The notes under the pieces were generated by a model. The model was not told the DNA's origin. It saw only the letters and a program-made list of their open reading frames with translations, and searched no databases. The translations under genes and the position numbers were made by a program. DNA of 64,000 bases from Dallia pectoralis. Lineage: Eukaryota > Chordata > Actinopteri > Esociformes > Umbridae. Positions 1 through 10,571 of this stretch are shown piece after piece (the stretch's first letter is position 1; each line of letters begins with the position of its first letter). Location: assembly GCA_029465975.1 (NCBI GenBank), contig CM055744.1:248001-312000 (forward strand), in the 5' to 3' direction.

Positions 1-16
1 ACTAGCTAGGATAGGC

Positions 17-781
17 ATGAAAGTGTCTAAGGATAAGCTAGTGGTGGCAGAGGAGACTGTGACTTACCTAGGCAGAAAGATCAGTCAGGGTAAGAGAGAG
101 GTGAGTGACGAGCACATTCAGGCAGCTAAGCATTACCCTAAACACACTAATGTGAAGGAGATGTTGGGATTTCTGGGTACTTTGGGGTTTTGTAGTGATT
201 TCATTACTGACTATGCAGAGAAGTGCAGAAGTTTGAGGGACATGATGAAGGAGGTAGGGGTGAAGAACCCAGGAGGCAGACTAAATTGGAACACAGAGAG
301 GGAGACTGCATTTGTTAAGCTAAAACAGGAAATGATTGCAGTAACTAAGCTAGGATTAAAGGACTATGGTAAGCCGTTTTACATCGATGTGGCATTGGGT
401 AAAAAGGGTCTAGCCACTGCTGTATTGTTCCAAGAGGGGTCCCAAGGTAAGAGGCCACTAGGTTGGTATTCAACCTATCTGGTGGGCCTGGAGGATTGGA
501 CTGATTGTGAACAGAACTTGGAACCAGTATTTTGGGCTTACCATAAGTGCAGTAGCTTGGTTTTGGGGGCACCAGTAGAGATAAGATCGTCACACGAGGT
601 ACTGGGTGTCATAGAACAGGAAAGGTTTAACTTGTCTGTGGGTAGGAGGATGAAATACCTTGAGCTACTGGAGAAATGTAACTTGTCTGTTAAGGTCCTT
701 AAGACCAAGAATGAGGCTAATCGACTTTTGTTTTGCAAAGAAGGCACACACACATTGTTGTATGGAAGCAGGACTGTGTGA
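17..781 (+). pseudogene. ERV pol fragment: RT thumb/connection region
   Basis: A 254-codon frame resembles the C-terminal part of a retroviral reverse transcriptase. It has the LGFLG turn that follows the polymerase palm, then a connection-type region with FYIDVALGKKG, GWYSTYL and a tryptophan-rich stretch. The polymerase catalytic motifs would lie upstream, outside the window. The frame ends in a stop at 779-781, and the RNase H region follows at once in another frame, so a frameshift or stop separates them. In a living element this would be part of the Pol polyprotein that copies viral RNA. Here it is a broken genomic copy. Family: gamma/epsilon-like fish ERV, by inference only. Confidence 0.75.
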
Positions 782-782
782 C

Positions 783-1241
783 ATGAAAGTCAGACCCGAT
801 TTGGGTGCTGAGGAGAACAGGGAGGATGGTGCCGAGTGGTTGTTTGTTGATGGATCTTGTTCTAAAGACGACATGGGCCGTAGTCAGATGGGAAATGCTG
901 TTTTTAAGTTGGTCCACCAGGGGTCATTGCATCCGTTAAAATCTGACTTCAGGGACCTTCAGAGTGTCAAGGTCACTGAGGGCATAATGTCTGCCCAGAG
1001 AGCTGAGATTATGGCCCTCACTGAGGCTTGTAGAGCTCTGACGGGTCTGAAGGGCTCCATTTTTACTGATTCAGCATACGCGTTTGGTGTAGCACACTAC
1101 TATGGTAAAATATGGGCCAATAATGGGTACAGGAAATCCAACGGTAAACCTATCACACATGAGAAGGAAATACGAGCCCTAATCGAAGCATGTGAATTGC
1201 CTGGATCTCTAAACATAGTGAAATGTGCAGCACACTGTTAA
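783..1241 (+). pseudogene. ERV pol fragment: RNase H
   Basis: This continues the pol piece in a different frame. RNase H acidic positions are visible in order: VDGS near the start of the domain, SAQRAEIMAL carrying the glutamate, and FTDSAYAF carrying the second aspartate. The frame stops just after IVKCAAHC, before the final histidine/aspartate segment, so the domain is incomplete. RNase H removes the RNA strand of the RNA:DNA hybrid during reverse transcription. About 220 bp beyond the stop an unrelated LTR begins, so the rest of this pol may have been displaced or lost when the neighbouring provirus inserted or recombined. Confidence 0.75.
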
Positions 1242-1464
1242 GGAATGTTTAGGATGAGCTTTCTGTGGTACAGGAATATATGTGTCATGATATGAGACAT
1301 ATGTCTATTGACCTATTGACCTCTGGAAAGGTCCTGAAGAGGAAATAGATGGGGTGATGCCACTGTGTCTGTGGGGATTATACATAGGCACTTCTCTGTC
1401 CATCTTAACCTAAAGAGGAGAAGCCTTGGTGTCATCTAAGAGACCACCTGTTTTACAAATGAAT
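1242..1464. other. Short decayed stretch before the LTR
   Basis: No open frame of note. It probably continues the decayed pol upstream. The four bases before the LTR (gaat) differ at one position from the four after the downstream LTR (gtat), which fits a worn 4 bp target duplication. Confidence 0.4.
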
Positions 1465-1933
1465 TGTGGTAGAATTTCAGGTTGTTTTTCATTTTATATT
1501 TCTTAATCTCTTTTATATTATTATTATGTTTACCTCATTAGTATTCTGTAGCATTGATTGTTTACATTTTGGTTACATTTTATCTTTTCTGTTTAAACTT
1601 TACATTTATTAGTATGAGGTATTTAGTCCGTGTGTTAGTAGTAACTGTACTTTAGTCATCCGACCATTAGGGGTGGTAATGAGTAGTTCGTGCTTGTAAA
1701 CAGGAAGTATTCTATCTGAGCTGGGAGGTGCTTCTGAAACGAGCTAGGAGGAGCTTCCTAGAGGTTTTAAAAGAAGAGGCATTCCGCTCAAACGGTCTCT
1801 TTCTGTATCAACTCGCGCGAGGATAGAACTTAGAACAGGGCAAAGAGTTTATTGTTGTGTTAAATTCTTTTAATAAACCATATGAAAAGGTAATCCGTTC
1901 GACTCGTGTATTTCACTCATTTTCTCTACCATA
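1465..1933 (+). repeat. 5' LTR of ERV1
   Basis: Starts TGTGGTAGAA and ends TCTACCATA, near-inverted termini. It is almost identical to 10572-11039; I saw differences only near the start (tttttcatttt versus tttacatttt), in the middle (cattttgg versus caatttgg) and near the end (ccatatg versus ccatctg). A TTTTAAAA box lies about 300 bases in, and AATAAA is at 1872-1877. Confidence 0.85.
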
Positions 1934-1936
1934 AAT

Positions 1937-1954
1937 TGGCGTTGTCGAGCAGTA
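1937..1954 (+). promoter_or_regulatory. Putative primer-binding site of ERV1
   Basis: TGGCGTTGTCGAGCAGTA starts three bases after the LTR end, where a retroviral tRNA primer site is expected, and begins with the expected TGG. I cannot name the matching tRNA. Confidence 0.5.
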
Positions 1955-3539
1955 GAAGTGAGGAATCAGTGGACTCAATTCAAATCCGGAAGCGGTCGTC
2001 TGGCCGACAGTTGTGAACGCTTATGTCCAGAAATACACAGGCTTGCCGGCATCAGTTAATTGGGGTAAGGTGATTATTTATTTATTTTGCCATAGTTTAT
2101 AAGTTTCTCTGTGCTTCAGGGCTGAAAGCGACACGGCTGGACGCCAGGTGAGGTAAAATACACAACCATATTTGAAACCATAATGCACTGACTCACTTAA
2201 AAACGGATCTGCGGTGTAGAGAAAAGAGTACCTTGAGACTGCGGTTCTGGTTAAATGGTGCCATTTCGTTTGTTAAGTCTTAAATCCGTTAGCAATTTGT
2301 GTAGGCATACCTTAACTAAGTCTGCTTGGATGCAAATCGTCAGCAGGACTGTATGCTATTGTATTCACATAATCATTTCGTGCTAGTTAAATACTGCATG
2401 CTGCATTAACCGTGTGTTGTTTGTTATCTACTGTATGCTACTGTATTCATATAATCATTTCGCGTTAGTTAAATATTGCATTAACCGTTTGTTGATTAAC
2501 TGTGTTAGCTAAACTTTGTCATCTAGTCTATAATGTTTACTATATAGCATGCTAGCTAACGCTAATGTTTACTATATAGCATGCTGGCTAAGGTTTGGCT
2601 TTGACTGTTATGGTGTGGTAATTGTGTTGTACTGGGTAGACAAAAGCGAGTCCTTTTACTTTTGTAGACGTGACCTCAGCAGTTGAGCCGGGCACGATTT
2701 ATTGATAATATAGTTTATCACGTGACCTCAGCAGTTGAGTTGGGCACGATACTAGTAATAGTTAATTATGCGACCTCAGCAGTTGAGTCGGGCACGATTT
2801 TATTGATAATATAGTTTATCACGTGACCTCAGCAGTTGAGTCGGGCGCAATACTACGGATAAGATAGAGTTTATCAGGGGCTGTCTGTAATTACACACCT
2901 ACAGTTAGGAGCATTTTCATTAAACTATCTAATAGCTTTGGATAAATATTGATGGGTCTACACTATACGGACTCAACAAATTGATCAGTTAATTTGTTGT
3001 GTTTACTTATACTGCTGCTAGTATCATGTAATAACTTCTGGTTGTTTTTCTCCTGGTTGGTTAATAGCGTACTAGTTAGATAGTATCACCTTGTATAATT
3101 GTTTTTTTTTGTGGTGTGTGCTACGGTTAATGGTAGTTAAAGGGACCGTTGGGTATTTAATTTAGGCCTCTAGCCACTTGGTAGAGAGTGATTCGGGAAA
3201 ACGTATCAACTGCCAAAGTCATGTTATCTTGATCTGAAAATGTTTTGCCTAAACTAATTATTTCAAGCCATGTGCTTTTAGGCGTCCATTTAATTTCTAG
3301 GCAGCCATTTTGTAACCAGGGGTCCATTTCGCTTCTAGGCAGCCATTTTGTTTCTAGCATCTAGGCCTTGTATCTCTCGCTCTGCCCATACACTCACTAG
3401 CTCTCTCGTTTGGAGTATTCAGGGAGTGTTCTGTTGCTGGACAGAACTCGGTGGGGTTACATAAGTTCTATATTCCAATAGTATCTGTTGTGGCATTAAG
3501 TTTTTAGTGTTGTAAGTGACCCTCATACGCTCACTTAGA
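1955..3539 (+). other. ERV1 5' leader, repeat-rich and non-coding
   Basis: About 1.6 kb without a convincing reading frame. It holds short internal duplications: two related ~95 bp copies near 2340-2480, two copies of a ~30 bp motif near 2530-2590, a four-copy repeat at 2669-2852 and a repeated AGGCAGCCATTTTGT near 3300-3350. This is far longer than an ordinary retroviral leader. Confidence 0.5.
2669..2852 (+). repeat. Four-copy ~50 bp minisatellite in leader
   Basis: Copies of a block centred on GACCTCAGCAGTTGAG, followed by GGGC, start near 2669, 2721, 2770 and 2823. Each is separated by AT-rich filler that partly repeats as well (ATAATATAGTTTATCA). Confidence 0.8.
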
Positions 3540-3565
3540 CACAGTCTCACACACACACACAGAGT

Positions 3566-3601
<36 letters not shown>

Positions 3602-4007
3602 CTCACACACACACACACACACAGAGTCTCACACACACACACACACAGAGTCTCACACACACACACACACAGAGTCTCACACACACACACACACACAGTC
3701 TCACACACACACAGTCTCACACACACACAGAGTCTCACACAGCCACTCTCACACACACACTTAGTCTGTCACTCATTCACCCACACACACACTTAGTCTG
3801 TCACTCATTCACCCACACACACACTTAGTCTGTCACTCATTCACCCACACACACACTTAGTCTGTCACTCATTCACTCACACACACACTTAGTCTGTCAC
3901 TCACTCACACACTTAGTCACTCATTCATTCATTCACACACACTTAGTCTGCCACTCATTCATTCACACACACTTAGTCTGCCACTCATTCATTCACACAC
4001 ACTTAGT
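3540..4007. repeat. CA-rich microsatellite and ~34 bp minisatellite
   Basis: 3540-3765 is (CA)n broken at intervals by GAGTCTCA or CAGTCTCA. From 3765 to 4005 units of ACACACACTTAGTCTGTCAC plus a CTCATTCACCC-type tail repeat about seven times. The long open frames on both strands here are products of the repeat, not genes. Confidence 0.9.
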
Positions 4008-4573
4008 ATGCCACTCTACAACATGCAGACTAATACAGGGACTAAGTTGGAACGTATGGTCAGTCTTCCCCCCTTGACTTGGATTGCAAGCTTGAACGAG
4101 CAGGATGGCAAACTATTGATAGTGTGGAGTAGAGAGTTAAGTAGTAAATTAAAAAAGGTGAAAGCTGAGGTCCGGTGGCCGAAAGATGCTACATGGGACA
4201 AGGCGGTCATATTAGCTGTCAGTACATGGTTGATTACGCAGAGGAAGGAAGTGACAAGGCGTTCTTGGAAACGTACGCATAGGTTACACGGAATGAATAA
4301 GTATGTGGAATACAGGAACATTTGGGGCAACATGGTGGGACAGACGCTGGCTGTAGGTGACATTACGTGTTTGCTGATAACATCATTAACAAGAGAGGAG
4401 ATGGTGGACGCGTTGACGGCCAGTGGTGTGACTGAAGGCACTCAGCTGTTTTATGGTCAGGACGATCGATATCGCAATCCCCTGTGGAGGTCTCTGAGAC
4501 CAACCCGAGCCTCCACCCTAACAGAACACTGTGAGACCCGGCTCCATGAACAGACCCTGCAATGGCTGGACAC
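4008..4573 (+). pseudogene. Gag-position ORF of ERV1, split by a hAT element
   Basis: An open frame begins at the ATG inside the last minisatellite unit, runs to the left edge of the hAT insertion and resumes at 5498-5669 once the element and its duplicated target are discounted. The product is basic and tryptophan-rich, with no motif I can assign. Its place after the leader suggests a matrix/gag-like protein, but this is inference from position. It could equally be an accessory frame or a chance product of rearrangement. The hAT insertion interrupts it and adds stops. Confidence 0.45.
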
Positions 4574-5489
4574 TAGGGATGGGAATCGATTCCTTGGAAC
4601 CGTTAGTGTACCTGCTTAACGATTCCGCTTAACGGTTCGGCTCGTTGCAAATGTGTCATCATGACCGTCACACACGCGCTGCGCATTTTGGTTACGCAGA
4701 AGCGATCTAAAGTGTGGTTATATTTCACTCGAAAAGACGCCAATGCAGTCATTTGCAACAGTTGTAAAAGTTTAATTTCGGCAATGGGGGGAACTACCTC
4801 CAATATGCAGAAGCATTTGGCCACACAGCACGCAATCCGTTTGCAGGACTGTCGCGTGTTTGATTCTCTACTACTCAGCGACACAACAACAAGTTAGTCA
4901 AGCAGCAGCGGAACTAATGAGACGGCATCTGCTATAAATGCCAAAGGTAACTTGTCTATTTAGTTAATGTGAGCGCCATTTCATTGTGTAAACTTTTACT
5001 ATACGGATAATAATCTCTATTGTCAATCATTTGCCCAAGTTGATAGCTGTGGTCTTTACAGAAGACTTCTTTCTATTTTGTATGTCAGTTGAGTTGAATT
5101 TAGTTTCAGGTTGAATATTCCCAAAGGAACAAGCTCTTCCTTGACTGTTTACCGTCTGTGTTTTTTGTTTTTATGGCACTTAAATGGCAGTTTTATTTAT
5201 TTTTTCGCTGGACCAATGAATGGGAAAAAATCTATAGGTCCCTGGACTTTACTTTGTAGCTCACCTACTTTTAGGTTTGTTCTGAGGTTGCTACATATAA
5301 TTTGTGTATACTCTGAGTTTGTGCAGTGTTCTTATCAGATATTAAAGCGAGTTACAAACAAACAAAACAAATTTGTAATTATTTCCTCACCCAATGAGAA
5401 TCGATAAGAGAATCGATAAGGAACCGGATCGATAAGCAATATCGATAATGGAATCGGAATCGTTAAATTATTATCAATTCCCATCCCTA
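4574..5489 (+). mobile_element. hAT-family DNA transposon, non-autonomous, 916 bp
   Basis: Ends are inverted: the left starts TAGGGATGGGAAT and the right finishes ATTCCCATCCCTA. The flanking 8 bp CTGGACAC occurs on both sides (4566-4573 and 5490-5497), the 8 bp duplication typical of hAT elements. Subterminal ATCGAT/ATCGATAAG motifs cluster near both ends. Inside is only a short BED-finger frame; no RNase H-like hAT transposase core or dimerisation domain is present, so it depends on another element. It inserted into the ERV1 gag-position frame, so it is younger than that provirus. Confidence 0.9.
4661..4897 (+). pseudogene. BED-type zinc finger fragment of hAT transposase
   Basis: A 78-codon frame with the BED-finger pattern: SKVWLYFTR, CNSCKSL, then TTSNMQKHLATQHAI. 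This gives C-x2-C followed by H-x4-H. BED fingers form the N-terminal DNA-binding part of many hAT transposases and ZBED proteins. The frame stops soon after the finger, so at most a DNA-binding peptide could be made. This is the remnant left after internal deletion of an autonomous hAT element. Confidence 0.8.
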
Positions 5490-5669
5490 CTGGACACTGC
5501 TACTGAATCAGTGACAACTGACCCAAAGACAATGCAGACTCAGCTCTTCCGAGGGGCAGTGGTGGACACCCCTCCTAGAGGCATACATAGCAAACTGGCC
5601 AACGTTTCAGGCTTGGACATGATGTCCATGGGCAGAAACACTAAAGAAAATAATTCACGTGTGATCTAA

Positions 5670-6224
5670 GTTAAAGACCGTACACACACTCAATATACAA
5701 TACATTATTACAAGTTGAGTACTAAGTAACTATCTGCAAATAGAATAAACAGCAACTAAAAGTTTAGGGATGTCTCGTTGTGTTGGGTAGAAGTAAATAG
5801 TGATGAAACAGTAAATGAAATAGTGAAGAAACGTTCTGTAAAGTATGATTAGGTGAGCATGAGAAAGTGTTAAAGTAGAGGGCTAACGAGTGACAAGGGA
5901 AGGGGGTTATCTGCCCCCAGGAAGTAGGAGGAAAGGTTTATGAAAGTTGAAAAGGTTTGTGACAAGTCAGGTAAATATTGGGAGACTTTAATTGGATAAT
6001 TGCAGTGTTGAGATAATTATTTACTATATCATAATACATAGGTTTAATAGGATAGAGTAGCTCAGGAGATACGGATAGAGGTTGGTAGGTAGCAAATCAT
6101 TGTTGTCATAGTGGCAGCAAGAGGGGGTGATCATGTAGAGGGGGTATGGACAAAGGCGATTATTAAAGTGCACTGCATGATATCTGAATATTTCGGAGGC
6201 CGAGAGGTTCTATTGCAAATTTGT
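5670..6224 (+). other. Decayed ERV1 interior, no gene
   Basis: AT-rich with many stops in all frames. Contains two GAGGGGG tracts near 6119-6145 resembling polypurine tracts, perhaps from an older element end. Otherwise nothing recognisable. Confidence 0.4.
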
Positions 6225-6560
6225 TTCTAGATTTTGTTGCAATGATTACACCAGTAAAAGGTAAAGATACATGCTTGTGATACTTGATGGGTTTTCTCGA
6301 TCGGTGGGGGCATTCCCTGTAGGTAAGCAAGTGGTGGCTGAGGCATTAATGGGAGATATCATACCAAGGTTTGGTTTACTTAGTATTATTCAGTGTGATA
6401 ACGGTCCTGGTTTTGTAGCTAACATTGTGAAACGTGTTGGTAGATGAGCTGTGTATTGTTGTAAAATCTGGCACCTTATACCATCCTAAGTCTCAAGGTC
6501 GAGTCGAACAAATGAGTCAATTACTAAAAGAATCCTTTCCAAAATCTGTGCACAAACTAA
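6225..6560 (+). pseudogene. Retroviral integrase core remnant
   Basis: Read across at least two frames, this matches the DDE integrase core: a DFVAMITPVKG segment near the first acidic position, a glycine/aromatic stretch, then IIQCDNGPGF around the second aspartate, then YHPKSQGRVEQ containing the catalytic glutamate. Integrase joins viral DNA ends to host DNA. Stops and a frameshift between the second and third acidic residues make it non-functional. It lies where pol should end, but RT and RNase H are absent upstream. Confidence 0.7.
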
Positions 6561-6689
6561 ATTAAATTGGGTAATGGTCATACCGATTGCTTTATTGGGT
6601 ATGAGGGATACTAAATTTACACAAGACGGCCGTTGACTGTGGGGACTTGGGTGAGTTAAGATGTGAAATTGAACAAGCCAGGCCTATCT

Positions 6690-7400
6690 TTGAAAAAGGG
6701 TAAGAATTTTGAACAAGAATTTTGAAGCTCAAGGAAATAGACTACTGAACTCGGATGGTAAGACCGAGAGCAGGTTGAATATGGGTTTAATAGATTATTA
6801 AAATAGGTCCATTAATTTTGATTTAATTGGTACGGTTATTTTAAGGTTTTAAAATTCTCTTAACAATAGGAAAGTCTCATAGCCCACCCAAATGTGGTTT
6901 CTCAGAAAATTTGGAGACTGAATCTGTAGTCGAGTACTTATTGATGTTATTGGGATGATTTTTATATAAATTAGCGAGGGGCTATAGGCTCATTTCAGTA
7001 CTTCTAACAGGTGTTTGCTTGGTCTGGTAAGTGCGCACACCAGAAAATAGTCTTCTGGAGCTCAAAATCCTCCCTAGAGATGGCTTACCCTTTGACGGGT
7101 GAGAGTAGAGCGCCAGACTGAGTGAAGGTTGCCTGTATGAAGTTCGTCAAAGTAGAAACTGTACTCTATACAGTAGGACTAAAATTAGATTCAATATAGG
7201 ATGTGTAAGGCAGTTCTGTTAAATTATTCAGGTTAGGATACCTCGCTTAAAGAACTGACGAGTTCATTAACGCATGCGAGATGCTAAAATTAGATATACT
7301 AGGATTTGTGTTTTTTGTCTTCAATGTTGGTAACATCATGGGTAATTGTATGTTGAGTGTTAACCAGAAATTGTGCAAGTATGTTACTAACGGAAACTAG
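6690..7400 (+). other. Second retroviral leader with short gag start inside ERV1
   Basis: This resembles the leader of the downstream ERV2. Both have GAATTTTGA-GCTCAAGG or close variants followed by a CGG-TAAG/TGAG splice-donor-like site (6765-6772 here, 11511-11516 there) and an AAGAA(A)CTGACGAGTT motif (7248-7263 here, 11768-11783 there). It ends with a short ATG frame at 7338 starting MGNC, like a myristoylated gag, which stops at 7400. A leader placed between integrase and env is out of order for a provirus and points to recombination between ERV genomes. Confidence 0.5.
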
Positions 7401-7866
7401 ATCACGAGAGACCCTGGAGGAGGAAGTACGTGGTTGGTGGTGGTTTACACTTTACAGCAAGGTGGACTGGGAGACTGTGGGACGACCGAGGCGAAGGACC
7501 TAACAGGGTGAGACAGCTACCAAGATGGCGGTCCAGGTTGATGGTTTCCAGTTCTGGTATTACACATCACATTGCACCACGGGAAAATAAGAGCACCATC
7601 TATTAGTTTCATTTAGTTGGTCGACCATAAGAGGGGGTGTTTGGGTTAGTTATTGTTTGTGTTTAGTGTTTGTTTTGTTTATCAAGAGGGGGTGAATTGT
7701 ATAGCTGAGTTGTATTTGATAATCAAACAAACAGATTTTTTTTTAACATTTTCATTGAACTACTAGTGGTCAAGTGCACATAACACATTTCACTTTTCAT
7801 TTTAAAACATTCAACTGTAGTGTCTTTGATAAAGTTTGTCTAATTGCACACTCTCTCCTACGCAGT
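7401..7866 (+). other. Pre-env non-coding segment with purine tracts
   Basis: No gene. Two AGAGGGGGTG purine runs at about 7631 and 7684 look like polypurine tracts. A pyrimidine-rich stretch ending CTACGCAG at 7858-7865 lies immediately before the env ATG and could be the env splice acceptor. Confidence 0.4.
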
Positions 7867-8370
7867 ATGGATTATAGACATCTTGGAAGGGATGTATGGG
7901 TTGGGAAGCACCCTAAAATCGTAACTTGTGCGATAATATTATCTTTCATTTTATTTGGCTCAATATTCTTAGCTCCTTTTGATTGGGATGGACATAAAAT
8001 AGATGCAAATAGGAATCAAACGTTAACTGTAAATGGGAAACATCAGGTTACACTTAATAGACCACGTAGGCATGGACATCCTGTCACCTTTGGTATAGAA
8101 GTATGCTTTACTGGGTATAGAATAGATTGGGGAACGCGCATACCTAGACAATCATACATAGAATGTGACACAAAAGGTGGGACAATTAAGGAACTAACGC
8201 AAAGAGGTGTTTTCGTCTGCAAAAGTGAATGCCTGTATAACGACAATATAGTACCTCACTCAGAGACAAGAGGTCAGTATGGCGTTAAAGGAGGAAGTCC
8301 GCATTCAGAGGAAACTGGTAGATGGTTTGTGGAAAAACTGTACATGGGGATTGCGTGTCAATTAGAATAA
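7867..8370 (+). pseudogene. ERV1 env, surface-subunit N-terminal part
   Basis: Env-position frame starting at the ATG after the acceptor-like site. Residues about 18-40 are hydrophobic (TCAIILSFILFGSIFLAPF), as expected for an env signal segment. Cysteines follow in the region after residue 75. The frame ends at a stop near 8368 and resumes in another frame from about 8490, so the surface subunit is broken. In an intact virus this protein mediates receptor binding. I chose this ATG rather than the upstream 7774 codon because of the acceptor and the signal segment. Confidence 0.65.
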
Positions 8371-8489
8371 CTGTAAATAAAGTAAAGGCAAAAGATACTG
8401 GGATGTGGAATGTGGGTTTCGACATAAGGGGATGATATTTTAATAAGATTTCAGGTATCAACCGAACCGACAAATCCAGTAATTAATAA

Positions 8490-9213
8490 TAATAGCTCAG
8501 TTGTACGCATAGTGGAGGCTAAAACATTACAAGAACAATTAGGAGTTGAAACAGGATTCAAAGATTCTAATTCGTGGTTAGAGTGGATTAGGTATACCGT
8601 TAAAACAGTAAGCAAAAGTGATTTTTATGCATGTGGATCACCAAAACCGACTCTTATTACTACTCCATTTCCGTTAAATCCGAAAAACTCTAGGATAGGT
8701 TGGGCTTGCATGATACTATTGTTCGCGAGTAGCTTAACACCGGTTAATATGGACTGTTTAGATTTACATTACTTATACCCTAGGGTTACAGTACGGGAAA
8801 GAACTCCACCATTTCAGGTAGTAAAAGGACCTTACTCATGCATATCTAGGAAGGTTGACGGAGGGATGTCGGTAGGAGTCCTAAGTCACTGTTCAGATAT
8901 GACTGATGTAACAACCACTGCCACTTGGGGTAATTTAACAGGGGTAATACCAGGTGACACCATGGATAAACTCACTCAAGCAAGAGCAGACGTTTGGTGG
9001 CTCTGTGGAGGTGAACACTTATGGCCAACATTACCAACCGATTGGATGGGTATGTGCGCTCTAACACAATTAGCTATGCCACTTACAGTGATCTCAGAAT
9101 CTGAGGCTAGAGATAAAAAAACTTTAAATAGACACAGAAGGGGCATTGATGGTTCCTTCGATGATAAAATCTATTTAGATGCAATTGGGGTGCCGAGAGG
9201 TATTCCAGATTAA
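8490..9213 (+). pseudogene. ERV1 env, SU C-terminus and start of TM
   Basis: Cysteine-containing SU sequence leads to NRHRRG near 9130-9146, a furin-type cleavage site, followed by the start of the transmembrane subunit. A TAA at 9211-9213 ends the frame. The same frame looks env-like on the other side of the stop, so this is a point nonsense rather than the true end. Recombination or deletion near 8370-8490 separates it from the preceding piece. Confidence 0.7.
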
Positions 9214-9825
9214 TTTAAAGCTAGAAATCAAATAAGCGCTGGTTTTGAGTCTTCACTGTTCTGGTGGGTGACAATTAATAAGAATGTAGACTGGATTAAC
9301 TATGTGTTTTATAATCAACAGAGATTCATTAACTACACTAGAGATGCAATAAAGGGACTGGCAGAGCAAACAGCGGCTACTAGTCTAATGGCCTGGTAAA
9401 ATAGATTGGCATTAGTTATGCTCCTAGCAGAGAAGGGTGGGGTATGTGTGATGTTTGGAGACACTTGTTGTAGTTTTATACCCAACAATACAGCTCCTGA
9501 TGGTTCGGTGACCAAGGCATTGCCAGGACTGACAGCTCTGGCTGAGGAGATGAAGGACAATTCGGGCGTTGACACTTCAGCGTTTGGGTGGATGGACGTG
9601 TTTGGGAAGTGGAAATTGATGATTTCCTCAGTTCTGATCTCTCTGATTACGGCGACATCACTGTTGGCGGCGTGTGGATGCTGTTGCATTCCATGCATAC
9701 GAGGCCTTTCCATTAAGCTGATTGAGACGGGAATGACCAGAGTAATGGTTGCCAAAGCTGTGCCTTGGGAGGAGGGGGGTTCACTGTTGGATGATCTCGC
9801 TGACATGGAGGAGAGTAATTTCTAA
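9214..9825 (+). pseudogene. ERV1 env, transmembrane subunit
   Basis: TM ectodomain through cytoplasmic tail. The CX6CC motif (CVMFGDTCC) is visible near 9445-9473, marking a gamma-type env that links SU and TM by disulfide. A hydrophobic anchor (LMISSVLISLITATSLLAAC) follows at about 9615-9675, then CCCIPCIRG and a short acidic tail ending ESNF at 9825. A second nonsense codon lies at 9397-9399. With stops at 9211 and 9397 the protein cannot be made whole. Confidence 0.8.
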
Positions 9826-10559
9826 AGGATTTCGGTGAGCGACGAATTGGATTATACACCTTTGGAATAATTTTGATCTTTCCCCGTTGGAGTATGCTGA
9901 TTTTTGCCTTGCACACACTGTTTTTTACATTCTACCTCTGATATTCTGACTTTCATACTATCTTCATGCTCTATCTTTTACACACTACAAGTCTCATCCT
10001 ATTTTTTGGACAACCATTTCTGAAGGATTACGGATTACGTATTGTTTGATCACTGGGACACTCAGGGATACTTTATTCAGGAAGAAGACAAAGAAGAAAG
10101 TTGTTGATGTTTATGGACATTTGTTGAACTGACAATCTACTTGAATATTTCTGTGGTTCATATCTGTACTGATTCTGGATATTGTTTTCCATCATGCAAG
10201 ATTTTTGTCCTTATGAAAGAAGGTTTTTTCCTGCATGTGTGGTTTTTTAATGATGATATTTCTATTTCCTTACTGTATTGTTTAGTATAGTCATGTCTTT
10301 GATCGTTTACTCTAATCAAGTCAAGTATGGTTGGAGATGTTTGGTCAAAGGACATGGGTCAGGTGAGTGTGAACCCATGCCGTTAAGGGCAGATGTGTCT
10401 GGGAATTGATCTGGTTCTCTAATACATCCGCTGAGGGATGATTTCTCATTTATTTGATCTAGATAGCTTTCGCATTATATTTCGTTCTTTCTTATTATTT
10501 ACACCATAGTATTATTTGATGTGCATTAATGCTTTGAGATGTGAAGTTTAGCAAACTTC
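9826..10559 (+). other. Non-coding tail between env and 3' LTR
   Basis: About 730 bp, T-rich, with no convincing frame. It occupies the 3' untranslated position of the provirus. Confidence 0.5.
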
Positions 10560-10571
10560 AAGAGGGGGATA
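10560..10571 (+). promoter_or_regulatory. Polypurine tract of ERV1
   Basis: AAGAGGGGGATA directly abuts the 3' LTR, the standard position for plus-strand priming. Confidence 0.8.

Noticed and set aside
1937..1954. Naming the tRNA for the ERV1 primer site
   Set aside because: The 18 bases do not clearly match a tRNA 3' end I can recall, so I left it unnamed.
3516..3764. Long frames on both strands in the CA repeat
   Set aside because: Pure product of the dinucleotide repeat; His/Thr or Cys/Val runs only.
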